Notes under the pieces: model-generated
The model's database searches: none
What the model saw: the letters and a program-made list of their open reading frames with translations, nothing else
What the model was told of the DNA's origin: nothing
Program-made: the position numbers and the translations under genes
Shown here: positions 51,250-61,092 of the stretch, in pieces
How the letters are laid out: every line of letters begins with the position of its first letter
Numbering within the stretch: the first letter of the stretch is position 1
Assembly (NCBI RefSeq): GCF_028888695.1
Contig: NZ_PNFF01000001.1
Span: 381,501-445,500 of the forward strand
Reading direction: 5' to 3'
Source of the DNA: Bacillus methanolicus
GTDB lineage: Bacteria > Bacillota > Bacilli > Bacillales > Cytobacillaceae
DNA: 64,000 bases

Positions 51250-52284
51250 ATGAAAGTTTCTATTATCGGGACGACAGGATATGGGGGTGGCGAACTCCTG
51301 AGGATCCTGAATCACCATCCTGTATATCATATACAATCTATTCATACAACGAGAGAAGAAATTGCAATAAATGAGGAGTATCCTCACTTGAGTGGAATTA
51401 TCGAACAAAAGCTGGAAAAGATTGATCCATACAAAATCGCTAAAGAAAGTGATTTAGTGTTTCTTGCAACGCCATCAAGAGTGTCAGGGAAATTGGCTGA
51501 AGCTTTTTCAGAAACCGATATACAAATCGTTGATCTATCAGGAGACTTGCGTTTAACAGATCCGGATGAATATCGAATTTGGTATAAAGATGAACCTGTT
51601 AAAGAGGAACTTCTGCAAACAGCTGTCTACGGATTAAGTGAATGGAATCGAGCTAAGATTGCTTCAGCAAGAATTGTGGCCAATCCCGGATGCTATCCAA
51701 CCGCTGCGCTTTTAGGGCTTGCACCGCTTGTAAAGGAAGAGCTTATTGATCCAGGCAGTATCATTATTGATGCAAAATCAGGTGCTTCCGGGGCGGGAAG
51801 AGGCGGTTCTAAAAGCATCAATTTTTCCGAAGTAAATGAAAACTTGAAGATTTATAAGGTGAATGAACACCAGCATATACCGGAAATTGAGCAGCAGCTA
51901 AAAAAATGGAGCCCAAAAGTGAAGCAGATCACCTTCAGTACTCATTTGCTTCCCATTACAAGAGGGATTATGGCAACAATGTATGTTCAGCTTTTAGAAG
52001 AAAAAAGTACCGGGGAAATTCTCGAACTGTACCGGGAAACATACGCGGACAGTCCTTTTATTCGCATTAAGCCTAGTGGCCGATATCCATCGATAAAAGA
52101 GGTCAGCGGTTCAAATTTCTGTGACATTGGCCTTCATGCAGATCAGAGAACAGGCAGGGTTACGATTGTATCCGTTATTGATAATTTAATGAAAGGAGCA
52201 GCCGGCCAGGCAGTGCAAAATGCCAATATTATGAATGGGATCGATGAAAAAGCAGGGCTCGGTTTTGTTCCTTTGTATCCGTAA
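51250..52284 (+). CDS. argC: N-acetyl-gamma-glutamyl-phosphate reductase ArgC
   Basis: A 344-residue NADPH-dependent reductase, third step of arginine synthesis. It starts MKVSIIGTTGYGGGELLRIL (nucleotide-binding motif) and has the active-site Cys in VANPGCYPTAA and the His region in FSTHLLPITRG. The ATG at 51250 lies seven bases after AAGGTGG; the upstream GTG at 51241 falls inside that site. It is the first gene of argCJBD-carAB-argF and follows its promoter by about 70 bases. Length agrees with the family. Confidence 0.97.
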   Translation: MKVSIIGTTGYGGGELLRILNHHPVYHIQSIHTTREEIAINEEYPHLSGIIEQKLEKIDPYKIAKESDLVFLATPSRVSGKLAEAFSETDIQIVDLSGDLRLTDPDEYRIWYKDEPVKEELLQTAVYGLSEWNRAKIASARIVANPGCYPTAALLGLAPLVKEELIDPGSIIIDAKSGASGAGRGGSKSINFSEVNENLKIYKVNEHQHIPEIEQQLKKWSPKVKQITFSTHLLPITRGIMATMYVQLLEEKSTGEILELYRETYADSPFIRIKPSGRYPSIKEVSGSNFCDIGLHADQRTGRVTIVSVIDNLMKGAAGQAVQNANIMNGIDEKAGLGFVPLYP

Positions 52285-52302
52285 AGAGGGGGGATTGTTC
52301 CA

Positions 52303-53535
52303 ATGCAAACTTTAACAGAAAATGAAGAAATACAGTTCATAACTGGAGGCAATATTTTAACTCCGAAAGGATTTAATGCAGACGGAGTGCATGCAGGACT
52401 TAGATATTCAAAGAAAGACATTGGTGTAATTGTAAGTGAAATACCTGCTAATTGTGCAGCCGTATACACAACAAGCCATTTCCAGGCTGCTCCGTTAATA
52501 ACAACGAAAGACAGTATTGCAAAGGAAGGTCTTCTGCAAGCTGTTGTCGTTAATAGCGCTTGTGCAAATGCATGTACCGGGGAAAGAGGTTTAAATGATT
52601 CCAATAGAATGAGAGAATTAACCGCAAAAAAATTTCATTTGAAGGAACATTATGTCGCAGTTGCCTCTACCGGGGTAATTGGAGAGTTTTTGCCGATGGA
52701 CAAAATCGAGCAAGGGATTCAATTATTGTCGCCGGGAAATGACGATCAACATGCAGAAGCTTTTCAAACAGCGATTTTAACAACCGATCTAGTCCAGAAA
52801 TCATGCTGCTATTCTGCCAATATTGACGGAAAAACCATTTACATGGGAGGCGCGGCGAAAGGTTCCGGTATGATTCATCCAAATATGGCAACGATGCTTG
52901 CTTTTATTACAACCGACGCTGCGGTCGAATCAAGTGATTTGCATATAGCTCTTAAGGAAGCAACAAACAAATCATTTAACCAAATAACCGTGGACGGAGA
53001 TACATCAACAAATGATATGGTTTTAGTTATGGCAAATGGAAAAGCGGGAAACAGTCCATTGAACAAAAGCCACCCCGATTGGCCAATTTTCGTGCAGCTA
53101 TTAACAAACACTTGCGAAAACTTAGCAAAGCAAATTGCAAGAGACGGTGAAGGGGCAACAAAATTGATTGAAGCAGTAGTAACAGGTGCTGAAACGGATG
53201 AGGATGCTAACAAAATTGCTAAGCAAATTGTCGGATCAAATCTCGTCAAAACAGCGGTTTACGGTGCGGATGCAAACTGGGGAAGAATCATTGGTGCTGT
53301 CGGCCAGAGCGATGCAAAAGTTGTTCCTGAAAAAATCAATGTATTAATAGGAGATATTGTTATGCTTCAAAACGGAGAGCCTCAAGCCTTCTCTGAAGAA
53401 GAAGCAACTGAATATTTGAAAAACGAAACGGTAAAAATTTCCGTCGATCTCCAAATCGGGAATGGAACAGGCCGGGCTTGGGGATGCGACTTAACCTATG
53501 ATTATGTCAAAATTAATGCCAGCTATCGGACATAG
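52303..53535 (+). CDS. argJ: Bifunctional ornithine acetyltransferase/N-acetylglutamate synthase ArgJ
   Basis: A 410-residue self-cleaving enzyme. The autoprocessing site is MATMLAF with nucleophile Thr197, splitting the chain into alpha and beta parts; KGSGMIHPNM just before it and DGDTSTNDM after it are conserved. It moves the acetyl group from N-acetylornithine to glutamate, recycling acetyl in the pathway, and in Bacillus also makes N-acetylglutamate. This explains the lack of a separate argA or argE here. AGGGGGG lies ahead of the ATG. Eighteen bases separate it from argC. Confidence 0.97.
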   Translation: MQTLTENEEIQFITGGNILTPKGFNADGVHAGLRYSKKDIGVIVSEIPANCAAVYTTSHFQAAPLITTKDSIAKEGLLQAVVVNSACANACTGERGLNDSNRMRELTAKKFHLKEHYVAVASTGVIGEFLPMDKIEQGIQLLSPGNDDQHAEAFQTAILTTDLVQKSCCYSANIDGKTIYMGGAAKGSGMIHPNMATMLAFITTDAAVESSDLHIALKEATNKSFNQITVDGDTSTNDMVLVMANGKAGNSPLNKSHPDWPIFVQLLTNTCENLAKQIARDGEGATKLIEAVVTGAETDEDANKIAKQIVGSNLVKTAVYGADANWGRIIGAVGQSDAKVVPEKINVLIGDIVMLQNGEPQAFSEEEATEYLKNETVKISVDLQIGNGTGRAWGCDLTYDYVKINASYRT

Positions 53536-53547
53536 GGGAGAGTGGAA

Positions 53548-54321
53548 ATGAAAAGAATTTTGATTAAATGTGGAGGAAGTGTCATCGATTCATTAACTCC
53601 GGAGTTTTTTTCAAGTTTGCAAAAACTGATCTCTCAAGGCTATCAGTTAATTTTTGTCCATGGCGGCGGTCCAGATATAAATGAAATGCTTAATCTCTAT
53701 CATGTTAAGCCGGAATTTCATAACGGCTTAAGAAAAACAACCGAACAAACAATGAAAGTAGTCGAAATGGTACTGTCCGGCCATACGAATCGAAAACTCG
53801 TTCATCTCCTTGAAGCAAATGGACTTACCGCTTTCGGATTAAACGGCAGCGACGGAAAATGCCTTCAAGCAAAATACATCGATAAAGAACAGCTCGGATT
53901 GGTAGGAGAAATTGAGGCTGTCAATCAGGAAGTCATCTTAATGCTGCTGCGGGAAAATATCATACCGGTTATTACTCCAATAGGCATTTCTAAAAGCGGC
54001 GAAAAATTAAATGTGAATGCTGACCATGCTGCAGCCGCTGTAGCGCGAGAGTTGAACTGTCAATATTGTTTATTTGTCACTGATGTTGACGGGATTTATA
54101 TTAATGGAAACTTGCTTGCTGATGTAAGCGAAGAAGACATTTATACGTATATAAACGAAGGGGAAATCACCGGAGGAATGATTCCTAAAGTGAAATCTGC
54201 TCTTGCTGCAATTGAAAAAGGCCTTGAAAGAGTAATGATTGTTTCCGGAAAAAAGGCATTTTTTGACGGACAAAACTGGATGGGTACAAAAATACATGGA
54301 AAAGCGGGGATTTTACAATGA
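53548..54321 (+). CDS. argB: Acetylglutamate kinase ArgB
   Basis: A 257-residue amino acid kinase, second step of arginine synthesis. It begins MKRILIKCGGSVID and shows FVHGGGPDINEML and the NVNADHAAAAVA segment. The N-terminus lacks the extra helix found in arginine-inhibited hexameric kinases, as usual for Bacillus. The ATG at 53548 has GGGGAG seven bases upstream and is preferred to the GTG at 53542. Its end overlaps argD by four bases (ATGA). Confidence 0.96.
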   Translation: MKRILIKCGGSVIDSLTPEFFSSLQKLISQGYQLIFVHGGGPDINEMLNLYHVKPEFHNGLRKTTEQTMKVVEMVLSGHTNRKLVHLLEANGLTAFGLNGSDGKCLQAKYIDKEQLGLVGEIEAVNQEVILMLLRENIIPVITPIGISKSGEKLNVNADHAAAAVARELNCQYCLFVTDVDGIYINGNLLADVSEEDIYTYINEGEITGGMIPKVKSALAAIEKGLERVMIVSGKKAFFDGQNWMGTKIHGKAGILQ

Positions 54322-55481
54322 GCTATTTATTTCCGACCTATCAAAAGTGGGAGATCGAACCTGTTTATGCCAATGGGTGCAAATTAATGGATGCTGACGG
54401 AAAAGAATACTTGGATTTTTCATCTGGAATCGGGGTTTGCAATTTAGGCCACAGGCCAAAAACAGTTGAAGAGGCAATTGAAAAACAACTGAAAAAATTT
54501 TGGCATGTATCAAACCTTTTTCAAATGAAAGAACAAGAAGAAGCTGCAAAGCTCCTTGCGAAAAGTGCAGAAATGGATTTAGTTTTCTTTGCAAACAGCG
54601 GTGCGGAAGCGAACGAAGGAGCGATTAAACTCGCAAGAAAATATACGGGCAAACATAAAATTGTAACGTTTGAAAAATCGTTTCACGGCCGTACTTTTGC
54701 GACGATGGCAGCTACCGGACAGGAAAAAATTAAACAAGGATTCGGTCCGATGCTTGAAAGCTTCGTTTACGTGCCTTTTAACAACACGAAAATGTTAAAA
54801 AATGTTATGGATGACAGTGTTGCAGCGGTTATGCTCGAAATTGTTCAGGGCGAAGGCGGAATCCATATTGCCGATGAAGGATTTTTAAAAGAAACTGAAA
54901 AACTTTGTAAAGAGTATGGTGCATTATTGATTATCGATGAGATTCAAACGGGTATAGGACGTACCGGAAAACCGTTTGCATTTCAGCATTTCGGCCTTAA
55001 ACCTGATATCGTTACAGCTGCAAAAGGTTTGGGAAGCGGTTTGCCAATTGGTGCCGTAATCGGAAATAAAGAGTTAGAGCAAGCGTTTGGTCCCGGAAGC
55101 CATGGATCTACGTTTGGAGGAAATCCGATTTCAGTTGCTGCCGCAATTGCAACAATGAAAACCATTTTTCAAGAGGAATTTTTGAAGAATGTAACCGAAA
55201 AAGGTGAGTACTTAACCACGAAATTAAAAACAGTTCTTGGTAAATTCCCCGTCATTTCCGAAATAAGAGGGATGGGGTTAATGATTGGGATTGAGATAAA
55301 GGCGGAGGTTCAGCCATTATTAACAGAAATGCGAAAAAAAGGGCTGATTGCACTTCCGGCAGGCAACAATGTTTTAAGGCTCTTGCCTCCATTAACAGTA
55401 ACGGTGGATGAAATTGATGAAGCTGTTGCAAAAATTGAAGAAACCATTCAACAATTTGTGGATACTGCTGTAAAGGCATAA
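54318..55481 (+). CDS. argD: Acetylornithine aminotransferase ArgD
   Basis: A 387-residue class III PLP-dependent aminotransferase. FANSGAEANEGAIKLAR, FHGRTFATMAATGQ and the PLP-binding Lys in TAAKGLGSGLPIGAV are visible. It converts N-acetylglutamate semialdehyde to N-acetylornithine using glutamate. The start overlaps the argB stop. A 66-base gap before carA is AT-rich and holds half-matches to the ARG box (AATGTATAAAAATAATTT, and ATAAATATTCA further on), so a second regulatory site is conceivable. Confidence 0.96.
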   Translation: MSYLFPTYQKWEIEPVYANGCKLMDADGKEYLDFSSGIGVCNLGHRPKTVEEAIEKQLKKFWHVSNLFQMKEQEEAAKLLAKSAEMDLVFFANSGAEANEGAIKLARKYTGKHKIVTFEKSFHGRTFATMAATGQEKIKQGFGPMLESFVYVPFNNTKMLKNVMDDSVAAVMLEIVQGEGGIHIADEGFLKETEKLCKEYGALLIIDEIQTGIGRTGKPFAFQHFGLKPDIVTAAKGLGSGLPIGAVIGNKELEQAFGPGSHGSTFGGNPISVAAAIATMKTIFQEEFLKNVTEKGEYLTTKLKTVLGKFPVISEIRGMGLMIGIEIKAEVQPLLTEMRKKGLIALPAGNNVLRLLPPLTVTVDEIDEAVAKIEETIQQFVDTAVKA

Positions 55482-55547
55482 TTTTTTAGTTCTTAATGTA
55501 TAAAAATAATTTTGTTGTTATAAATATTCAAACATGAGGTGCGCTAA

Positions 55548-56630
55548 ATGGACGGATACCTGCATTTGAAAAATGGAGAAACATTTAAAGGCATTTGGCT
55601 TACCGAATGTCCGCAAAACGATATCGAAGGAGAAATTGTTTTCTATACCGGAATGACTGGTTATCAAGAAGTATTGACAGACCCTTCATATAAAGATCAA
55701 ATCATCGTTTTTACCTACCCGCTGATCGGCAATTACGGTATAAATGAACAAGATTTTGAAAGCAAGCAGCCCCATGTTGCGGGTGTGATTGTATATGAAT
55801 CAAATGATGCGACAGGACATTATGAAGCGAAATATTCCCTTAAGCAATTTTTACAAAAATGGAACATACCAATGCTTGGGCATGTTGATACAAGGGCAGT
55901 TGTAAAGAAAATTCGCGATTTTGGAACAATGCCGGCTGTTCTGTCAGTAAAAAAAGAATCAAAACAGCTGAAATTTTTGTTAAATACAAGCCAAAAAGTG
56001 TGCAAAGTATCGGAACCGGAAACTCGCTCTTATGGAAAGGGCGACATTCATATTGTTCTTATTGATTTTGGTTATAAAAGATCGATTCTCGCTTCATTAT
56101 TAAAAAGAAATTGCCGGGTAACAACAGTGCCATATAACACTTCTTATGAGACGATTAAACAATTAAATCCAAATGGGATACTTCTATCAAACGGACCAGG
56201 CGATCCAAAAGATTTATCCGCAATATTGCCGACATTGAAAAAGATAATAAAAGAATATCCTGTTTTCGGAATATGTCTCGGCCACCAATTAGCGGCTCTC
56301 GCTCTTGGGGCAGATACAAAAAAACTTCCTTTCGGGCACCGCGGTGCCAACCATCCGATCATGGATATGAAACAAAAAACTGTCTTTATGTCTTCACAAA
56401 ACCACAGTTATGTTGTAGATGAAAAAAGTTTAACAGGAACCGGTTATAAAATTCGGTTTTACAATTTGCATGATCAGTCGATTGAAGGGCTTGTTCACGA
56501 GAATTTGCCGGTTCAAACCGTGCAATTCCATCCGGAAGCCAATCCCGGCCCGAATGATGCTGATTATCTTTTTGACGATTTTATTGAAATGGTTAAGGCT
56601 TACAATGGGAGAGAAATAGTATATGCCTAA
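55548..56630 (+). CDS. carA: Carbamoyl-phosphate synthase small subunit, arginine-type
   Basis: A 360-residue glutamine amidotransferase subunit. The N-terminal domain starts MDGYLHLKNGETFKG and contains FTYPLIGNYGIN. The class I amidotransferase domain has the nucleophile Cys in FGICLGHQ and the His-Glu pair in QFHPEANPGP. It supplies ammonia to CarB. Its place inside the arg operon marks it as the arginine-specific (CarA) rather than the pyrimidine-operon (PyrAA) copy. GAGGTGC precedes the ATG, and the end overlaps carB by eight bases. Confidence 0.96.
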   Translation: MDGYLHLKNGETFKGIWLTECPQNDIEGEIVFYTGMTGYQEVLTDPSYKDQIIVFTYPLIGNYGINEQDFESKQPHVAGVIVYESNDATGHYEAKYSLKQFLQKWNIPMLGHVDTRAVVKKIRDFGTMPAVLSVKKESKQLKFLLNTSQKVCKVSEPETRSYGKGDIHIVLIDFGYKRSILASLLKRNCRVTTVPYNTSYETIKQLNPNGILLSNGPGDPKDLSAILPTLKKIIKEYPVFGICLGHQLAALALGADTKKLPFGHRGANHPIMDMKQKTVFMSSQNHSYVVDEKSLTGTGYKIRFYNLHDQSIEGLVHENLPVQTVQFHPEANPGPNDADYLFDDFIEMVKAYNGREIVYA

Positions 56631-59600
56631 AGATCACACTATAAAGTCTATCCTCGTAATCGGGTCCGGTCCGATCGTCATCGGCCAGGCCGCTGAATTT
56701 GATTATGCAGGAACACAAGCATGCCTTTCCCTTAAAGAGGAGGGTTACCGGGTAATACTTGTGAACAATAATCCTGCAACCATTATGACAGACCATACGT
56801 TTGCTGATTCGATTTATTTTGAACCGCTTACGGCAGATGTATTAGAAAAAATCATTGAAAAAGAACGCCCGGATGGACTCCTTGCGACGCTGGGCGGACA
56901 GACCGGATTAAATTTAGCCTTTCAGTTGAGTGAAAACGGAGTTCTTGATAAATATCAAGTGAAATTGCTGGGCACCTCTATTGAATCAATAAAAAAAGGT
57001 GAAGATAGAGATGCCTTCAGGCAATTAATGAAAGACCTCGGGGAGCCTGTTCCGGAAAGCAAAATTGTTCATAAAGCTGAAGAGGCTCTCCAGTTTGCGG
57101 AAGAAATCGGATTTCCTATCATCGTCCGTCCGGCTTACACGCTGGGAGGGTCAGGCGGGGGTATTGCCGGAGATATGAAGGAGCTTTCTGCTCTCATAAC
57201 AAGAGGACTCAATGAAAGTCCAATCGGGCAATGCCTCGTTGAAAAGAGTATTGCCGGGTATAAAGAAATTGAGTATGAAGTGATGAGAGACTCAAGCGGC
57301 ACTTGCATAACAATTTGCAATATGGAAAATATTGATCCTGTCGGCATTCATACCGGCGATTCAATCGTTGTTGCTCCCTCCCAAACATTAACGGATGACG
57401 AATATCAAATGCTTCGGTCAACAGCGATCAAAATTATTTCAGCACTGGAAATAATCGGAGGGTGTAATATCCAATTTGCACTTGATCCTAACAGCAAACA
57501 ATACTATTTAATTGAAGTCAATCCTCGTGTAAGCCGTTCTTCGGCTCTCGCTTCAAAAGCGACAGGATATCCGATCGCAAGAATGGCAGCTAAGCTTGCG
57601 GTCGGCTATACTTTATCAGAATTGATTAATCCGGTAACCGGGGACACATATGCAAGCTTTGAACCAGCTCTTGATTATGTAGTTGTTAAATTTCCAAAAT
57701 GGCCGTTTGACAAGTTCCCGAACATAAACCGAAAACTCGGAACACAGATGAAAGCAACCGGTGAAGTAATGGGAATCGACAGAAATCTTGAGCGTGCTTT
57801 ATTAAAAGCTCTTCATTCTCTTGAAATAAATAATTCCGACTTAAAGCTTCCTGGACTGGAACTTAAGTCAAAAGAGCAATTGGCAGAAATTTTGAACGGA
57901 CAAACAGATGAACGGTTCTTCGTTGTTTTGGAATGCATTCGCAGAGGTTTTACGTTGGAAGAAATCCATAAAGCAACGAAAATTGACTCATTCTTTTTAC
58001 AATGTTTTGAACGGCTGATCGACCTTGAAAAACAAATCAAGTCAGTGACTATTGAAAGTGTTTCAAAGGAACAACTTGCTCTCTTTAAAGAAAAAGGTTT
58101 TAGTGACAGGTATTTAGCTGACGAATGGAACGTAACAGAGAAAGAGATCAGGAAAAAACGAAAAGAATTCGGAATATTACCGGTTTATAAAATGGTTGAT
58201 ACGTGCGCGGCAGAATTTAAAGCAAATTCAAACTACTATTATTCAACCTATTTTGGCGAAGATGAACAATTGCCTTCTAATAAAAGAAAAGTGCTTATTA
58301 TTGGCAGCGGTCCGATCCGCATCGGCCAAGGCGTTGAATTTGATTATTGCTCTGTCCATGGCGTTTTTGCATTAAAGCAAGAAAATATTGAAACCATAAT
58401 GGTGAACAATAACCCGGAAACAGTCAGCACTGATTTTGCAACGGCAGATCGACTTTATTTTGAGCCGTTGATTCTGGAAGATATTTTAAACATTATTGAA
58501 TCCGAAGGTATTTCCGAAGTCCTTGTCCAATTCGGTGGACAAACGGCACTAAACTTGGCGAAAGAGCTTGAAGACAGTGGTGTAGAACTTCTCGGTACAA
58601 ATTCTGACACAATTGATGTATTGGAAGACAGGGAACGTTTTTACGAACTGCTTGATCGAGTAAAGATCCCCCATATCAATGGAGATATTGCATACAGTTT
58701 AGAGGAATTGCCGAAAAAGGTAAAAGAAATCGGCTATCCTGTCCTATTGCGCCCCTCTTACGTAATCGGGGGCAAAGGGATGGAAATTATCAGAAATGAC
58801 ATTGATTTGAAATTGTTCCTGCAAAGAACGGATATTTCTTTCCCAATATTGGTGGATCAATTTTTGCACGCAAAAGAAGCAGAAATTGATTTAGCAGCTG
58901 ACGGAGTAAACGTTTTAGTACCGACCATTATGGAACATATTGAAAAAACAGGCGTCCATTCTGGTGACAGCATGTCTGTCCTTCCTGCAAAAAATCTCTC
59001 TTCGATTGCTAAAGAAAAGATGCTGAAATATGCAGAAACAATTGTCCAAGAGCTTAAATATAAAGGTGTCATGAACATTCAATATATTATTGACGGTGAT
59101 GATGTTTACGTTCTGGAAGTGAATCCGCGCGCAAGCAGGACCGTACCGATTGTCAGCAAAGTTACTGGCGTGCCATTGATCCAAATTGCGACAAAAATAT
59201 TGCTTGGGAAATACACTTTGTCGGAAACGAATCTTAGCATGGAAACCGCTCCTTTCCATTGCATTAAGTATCCGGTTTTTTCAAACTTTGCTTTAAACGG
59301 ACTCGACCCGAAAGTTGGGCCTGAAATGAAATCTACGGGTGAAGGAATATGTCTTGCTCAAGATTTCGAGGGAGCTTTAAGAAAAGTGTTCCATCCGGTT
59401 TTAAGAGACAGATCGAAGAAAAACCGAGTTATTTGCGGGACCGGGGAAAATCTTTCTGAACTCCGTCCATATGCTGAAAGTCTTGGAATTGAACTTAAGC
59501 CAGCAGACGAGTTACAGAAAGAAGATTACCAATCCGGCGTACTCGCGTTTTATAGTACAAATGAATCTCTTGAAGATTACAAATTGAGAGAAATTGCGAC

Positions 59601-59736
59601 AAAAAACAGGATTCCAATCTTTAGCGAAAAAGAAACATTGATGGCCTTTTTCTCCGCATTGAATGCAACGAATTTGCAAGTGACTTCTATTAATGAATGG
59701 CACGATAACAGAATAAAGGATGTGACAATAGTATGA
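56623..59736 (+). CDS. carB: Carbamoyl-phosphate synthase large subunit, arginine-type
   Basis: A 1037-residue ATP-grasp synthase with the usual internal duplication: the first half starts at [20 protein letters not shown] and the second at [20 protein letters not shown]. Two ATP-grasp domains ([12 protein letters not shown] and [12 protein letters not shown]) and a short C-terminal allosteric domain follow. The C-terminus is slightly shorter than that of pyrimidine-type enzymes, typical of arginine-specific Bacillus CarB. It makes carbamoyl phosphate for ArgF. It overlaps both carA and argF by a few bases, so translation of carA-carB-argF is coupled. Confidence 0.97.
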   Translation: MPKDHTIKSILVIGSGPIVIGQAAEFDYAGTQACLSLKEEGYRVILVNNNPATIMTDHTFADSIYFEPLTADVLEKIIEKERPDGLLATLGGQTGLNLAFQLSENGVLDKYQVKLLGTSIESIKKGEDRDAFRQLMKDLGEPVPESKIVHKAEEALQFAEEIGFPIIVRPAYTLGGSGGGIAGDMKELSALITRGLNESPIGQCLVEKSIAGYKEIEYEVMRDSSGTCITICNMENIDPVGIHTGDSIVVAPSQTLTDDEYQMLRSTAIKIISALEIIGGCNIQFALDPNSKQYYLIEVNPRVSRSSALASKATGYPIARMAAKLAVGYTLSELINPVTGDTYASFEPALDYVVVKFPKWPFDKFPNINRKLGTQMKATGEVMGIDRNLERALLKALHSLEINNSDLKLPGLELKSKEQLAEILNGQTDERFFVVLECIRRGFTLEEIHKATKIDSFFLQCFERLIDLEKQIKSVTIESVSKEQLALFKEKGFSDRYLADEWNVTEKEIRKKRKEFGILPVYKMVDTCAAEFKANSNYYYSTYFGEDEQLPSNKRKVLIIGSGPIRIGQGVEFDYCSVHGVFALKQENIETIMVNNNPETVSTDFATADRLYFEPLILEDILNIIESEGISEVLVQFGGQTALNLAKELEDSGVELLGTNSDTIDVLEDRERFYELLDRVKIPHINGDIAYSLEELPKKVKEIGYPVLLRPSYVIGGKGMEIIRNDIDLKLFLQRTDISFPILVDQFLHAKEAEIDLAADGVNVLVPTIMEHIEKTGVHSGDSMSVLPAKNLSSIAKEKMLKYAETIVQELKYKGVMNIQYIIDGDDVYVLEVNPRASRTVPIVSKVTGVPLIQIATKILLGKYTLSETNLSMETAPFHCIKYPVFSNFALNGLDPKVGPEMKSTGEGICLAQDFEGALRKVFHPVLRDRSKKNRVICGTGENLSELRPYAESLGIELKPADELQKEDYQSGVLAFYSTNESLEDYKLREIATKNRIPIFSEKETLMAFFSALNATNLQVTSINEWHDNRIKDVTIV

Positions 59737-60686
59737 TGTCAATTCAAGCAAATCCTATTGAGTCGGATTTAAAAGGAAAAGATTTCTTATCTTTAGCTGA
59801 TCATTCTGCAGGCACAATTGAAGCTCTGCTTAAAAAAGCAGCAGAAATGAAAAGTGAACCGGAAAAATTTTCGTCTTTATTAAAAGGGAAAATACTTGGG
59901 ATGATTTTTGAAAAACCGTCGACAAGAACACGCGTCTCTTTCGAAGCAGGGATGCTGCAGCTGGGAGGCCATGCATTGTACTTAAACAGCAATGATTTGC
60001 AGCTTGGCAGAGGAGAAACGATTGCAGATACTGCCAAAGTTTTATCCCAATACGTAGATGCAATTATGATCCGAACTTTTTCACACTCAATCGTGGAAGA
60101 ATTGGCATATCATGCTGATATTCCGGTTATCAATGGACTTACAGATTTGTCACACCCATGTCAGGCTTTAGCTGATTTGTTAACAATTCAAGAGGTGAAA
60201 GGAACTTTTAAGGGATTAAAGCTTGTTTACATTGGAGACGGCAACAATGTCGCCCACTCTTTATTGATCGGTGCTTCGAAGATGGGCATTGATGTTACAG
60301 TTGCCAGTCCGCTTGGCTATGAACCTGATTCAAAGGTTGTTTCACTCGCGAAGGCGGCAGCAGCTGAAAATGGCTCCCAGGTTCACATTTTAAACGATCC
60401 ATACGAAGCTGTCATAGAAGCGGACATTATTTATTCTGATGTTTGGACAAGTATGGGACAGGAACAGGAAAATCAGCAAAGATTAGAGGTATTCAAAGAT
60501 TTTCAAGTTAATGAGCAGCTTGTAAAAAATGCAAAGGACGATTTTCTGTTTTTACATTGTTTGCCGGCCCACAGGGGAGAGGAAGTTACCGCCGAAATTA
60601 TTGATGGCAGCCATTCAGCTGTTTTTCAGCAAGCCGGCAACAGGCTCCATGTCCAAAAAGCGCTATTGGCGGAAATATTGAAATAA
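59733..60686 (+). CDS. argF: Ornithine carbamoyltransferase ArgF
   Basis: A 317-residue carbamoyltransferase that makes citrulline from ornithine and carbamoyl phosphate. The carbamoyl phosphate motif is [13 protein letters not shown], with [12 protein letters not shown] and the ornithine/Cys site [13 protein letters not shown]. The ATG at 59733 overlaps the carB stop; a second ATG follows at once. It is the last gene of the operon. The argG and argH genes that finish arginine synthesis are not in this window, as in B. subtilis where they lie elsewhere. Confidence 0.97.
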   Translation: MMSIQANPIESDLKGKDFLSLADHSAGTIEALLKKAAEMKSEPEKFSSLLKGKILGMIFEKPSTRTRVSFEAGMLQLGGHALYLNSNDLQLGRGETIADTAKVLSQYVDAIMIRTFSHSIVEELAYHADIPVINGLTDLSHPCQALADLLTIQEVKGTFKGLKLVYIGDGNNVAHSLLIGASKMGIDVTVASPLGYEPDSKVVSLAKAAAAENGSQVHILNDPYEAVIEADIIYSDVWTSMGQEQENQQRLEVFKDFQVNEQLVKNAKDDFLFLHCLPAHRGEEVTAEIIDGSHSAVFQQAGNRLHVQKALLAEILK

Positions 60687-60687
60687 C

Positions 60688-60734
60688 AAACCAGGCCTTC
60701 TCTTCATCGGAGCAGGCCTGGTTTATTTTTTTAG
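60688..60734 (+). terminator. Terminator of the arginine operon
   Basis: AAACCAGGCCT at 60688-60698 and AGGCCTGGTTT at 60714-60724 form a perfect 11-base stem, followed by ATTTTTTT. Confidence 0.95.
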
Positions 60735-60810
60735 GAAAAACAGTCCAGAGAATGAACTTGGAATGCAATGAAAATAATAAGCATGAGAAAGGCAAAAGGA
60801 GGTTTAGATA

Positions 60811-60990
60811 ATGGGACAAAACCGTCATTTCCGTCCAGGCCAAAAAGCTCCCAATAATGGAATCTATATAGAAATCGGTGAAACAGGGAGCAATGTGAAA
60901 AATCCGCAGCTATTAAAGCTAAAAGCTGGAGATCGATTTCCGGAAACGTCAAACCATAATCGTATTTGGACATATCAACGAAAACCTTAA
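60811..60990 (+). CDS. yjzC: YjzC family small protein
   Basis: A 59-residue protein, the same length as B. subtilis YjzC. It begins MGQNRHFRPGQKAPNNGIYI and ends in a TSNHNRIWTYQRKP segment. The pattern of an N-terminal RPG-x-KAPNNG and a basic end is characteristic; the function is unknown. AAAGGAGG lies eight bases before the ATG. It falls between argF and clpB, which matches yjzC in other Bacillus. Confidence 0.92.
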   Translation: MGQNRHFRPGQKAPNNGIYIEIGETGSNVKNPQLLKLKAGDRFPETSNHNRIWTYQRKP

Positions 60991-61002
60991 TAATTCTTTT
61001 TC

Positions 61003-61027
61003 AGCCATCCAATGCGGGTGGCTTTAC
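61003..61027 (+). terminator. Possible terminator of yjzC
   Basis: AGCCATCC at 61003-61010 and GGGTGGCT at 61016-61023 form an eight-base stem (one G-T pair), followed by TTTAC. The -35 of the clpB promoter overlaps its end. Confidence 0.65.
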
Positions 61028-61078
61028 ATATGTAAAAAGTTGTTTTTATAATATAGTTAATGGTCAAAAAAGGTCAGA
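61023..61078 (+). promoter_or_regulatory. clpB SigA promoter with CtsR operator
   Basis: TTTACA at 61023-61028 and TATAAT at 61047-61052 are 18 bases apart. Directly downstream, GGTCAAA (61062-61068), three A, then GGTCAGA (61072-61078) match the CtsR tandem heptad GGTCAAA-N3-RGTCAAA with one mismatch. CtsR represses clp genes until heat or protein stress, so clpB should be CtsR-controlled here. Confidence 0.9.
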
Positions 61079-61092
61079 CAGGAGGTGCAACC

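Noticed and set aside
51120-51250. T-box or riboswitch leader for the arginine operon
   Set aside because: The leader is only about 60 bases, AT-rich and unstructured; a promoter plus an ARG-box-like site explains it.
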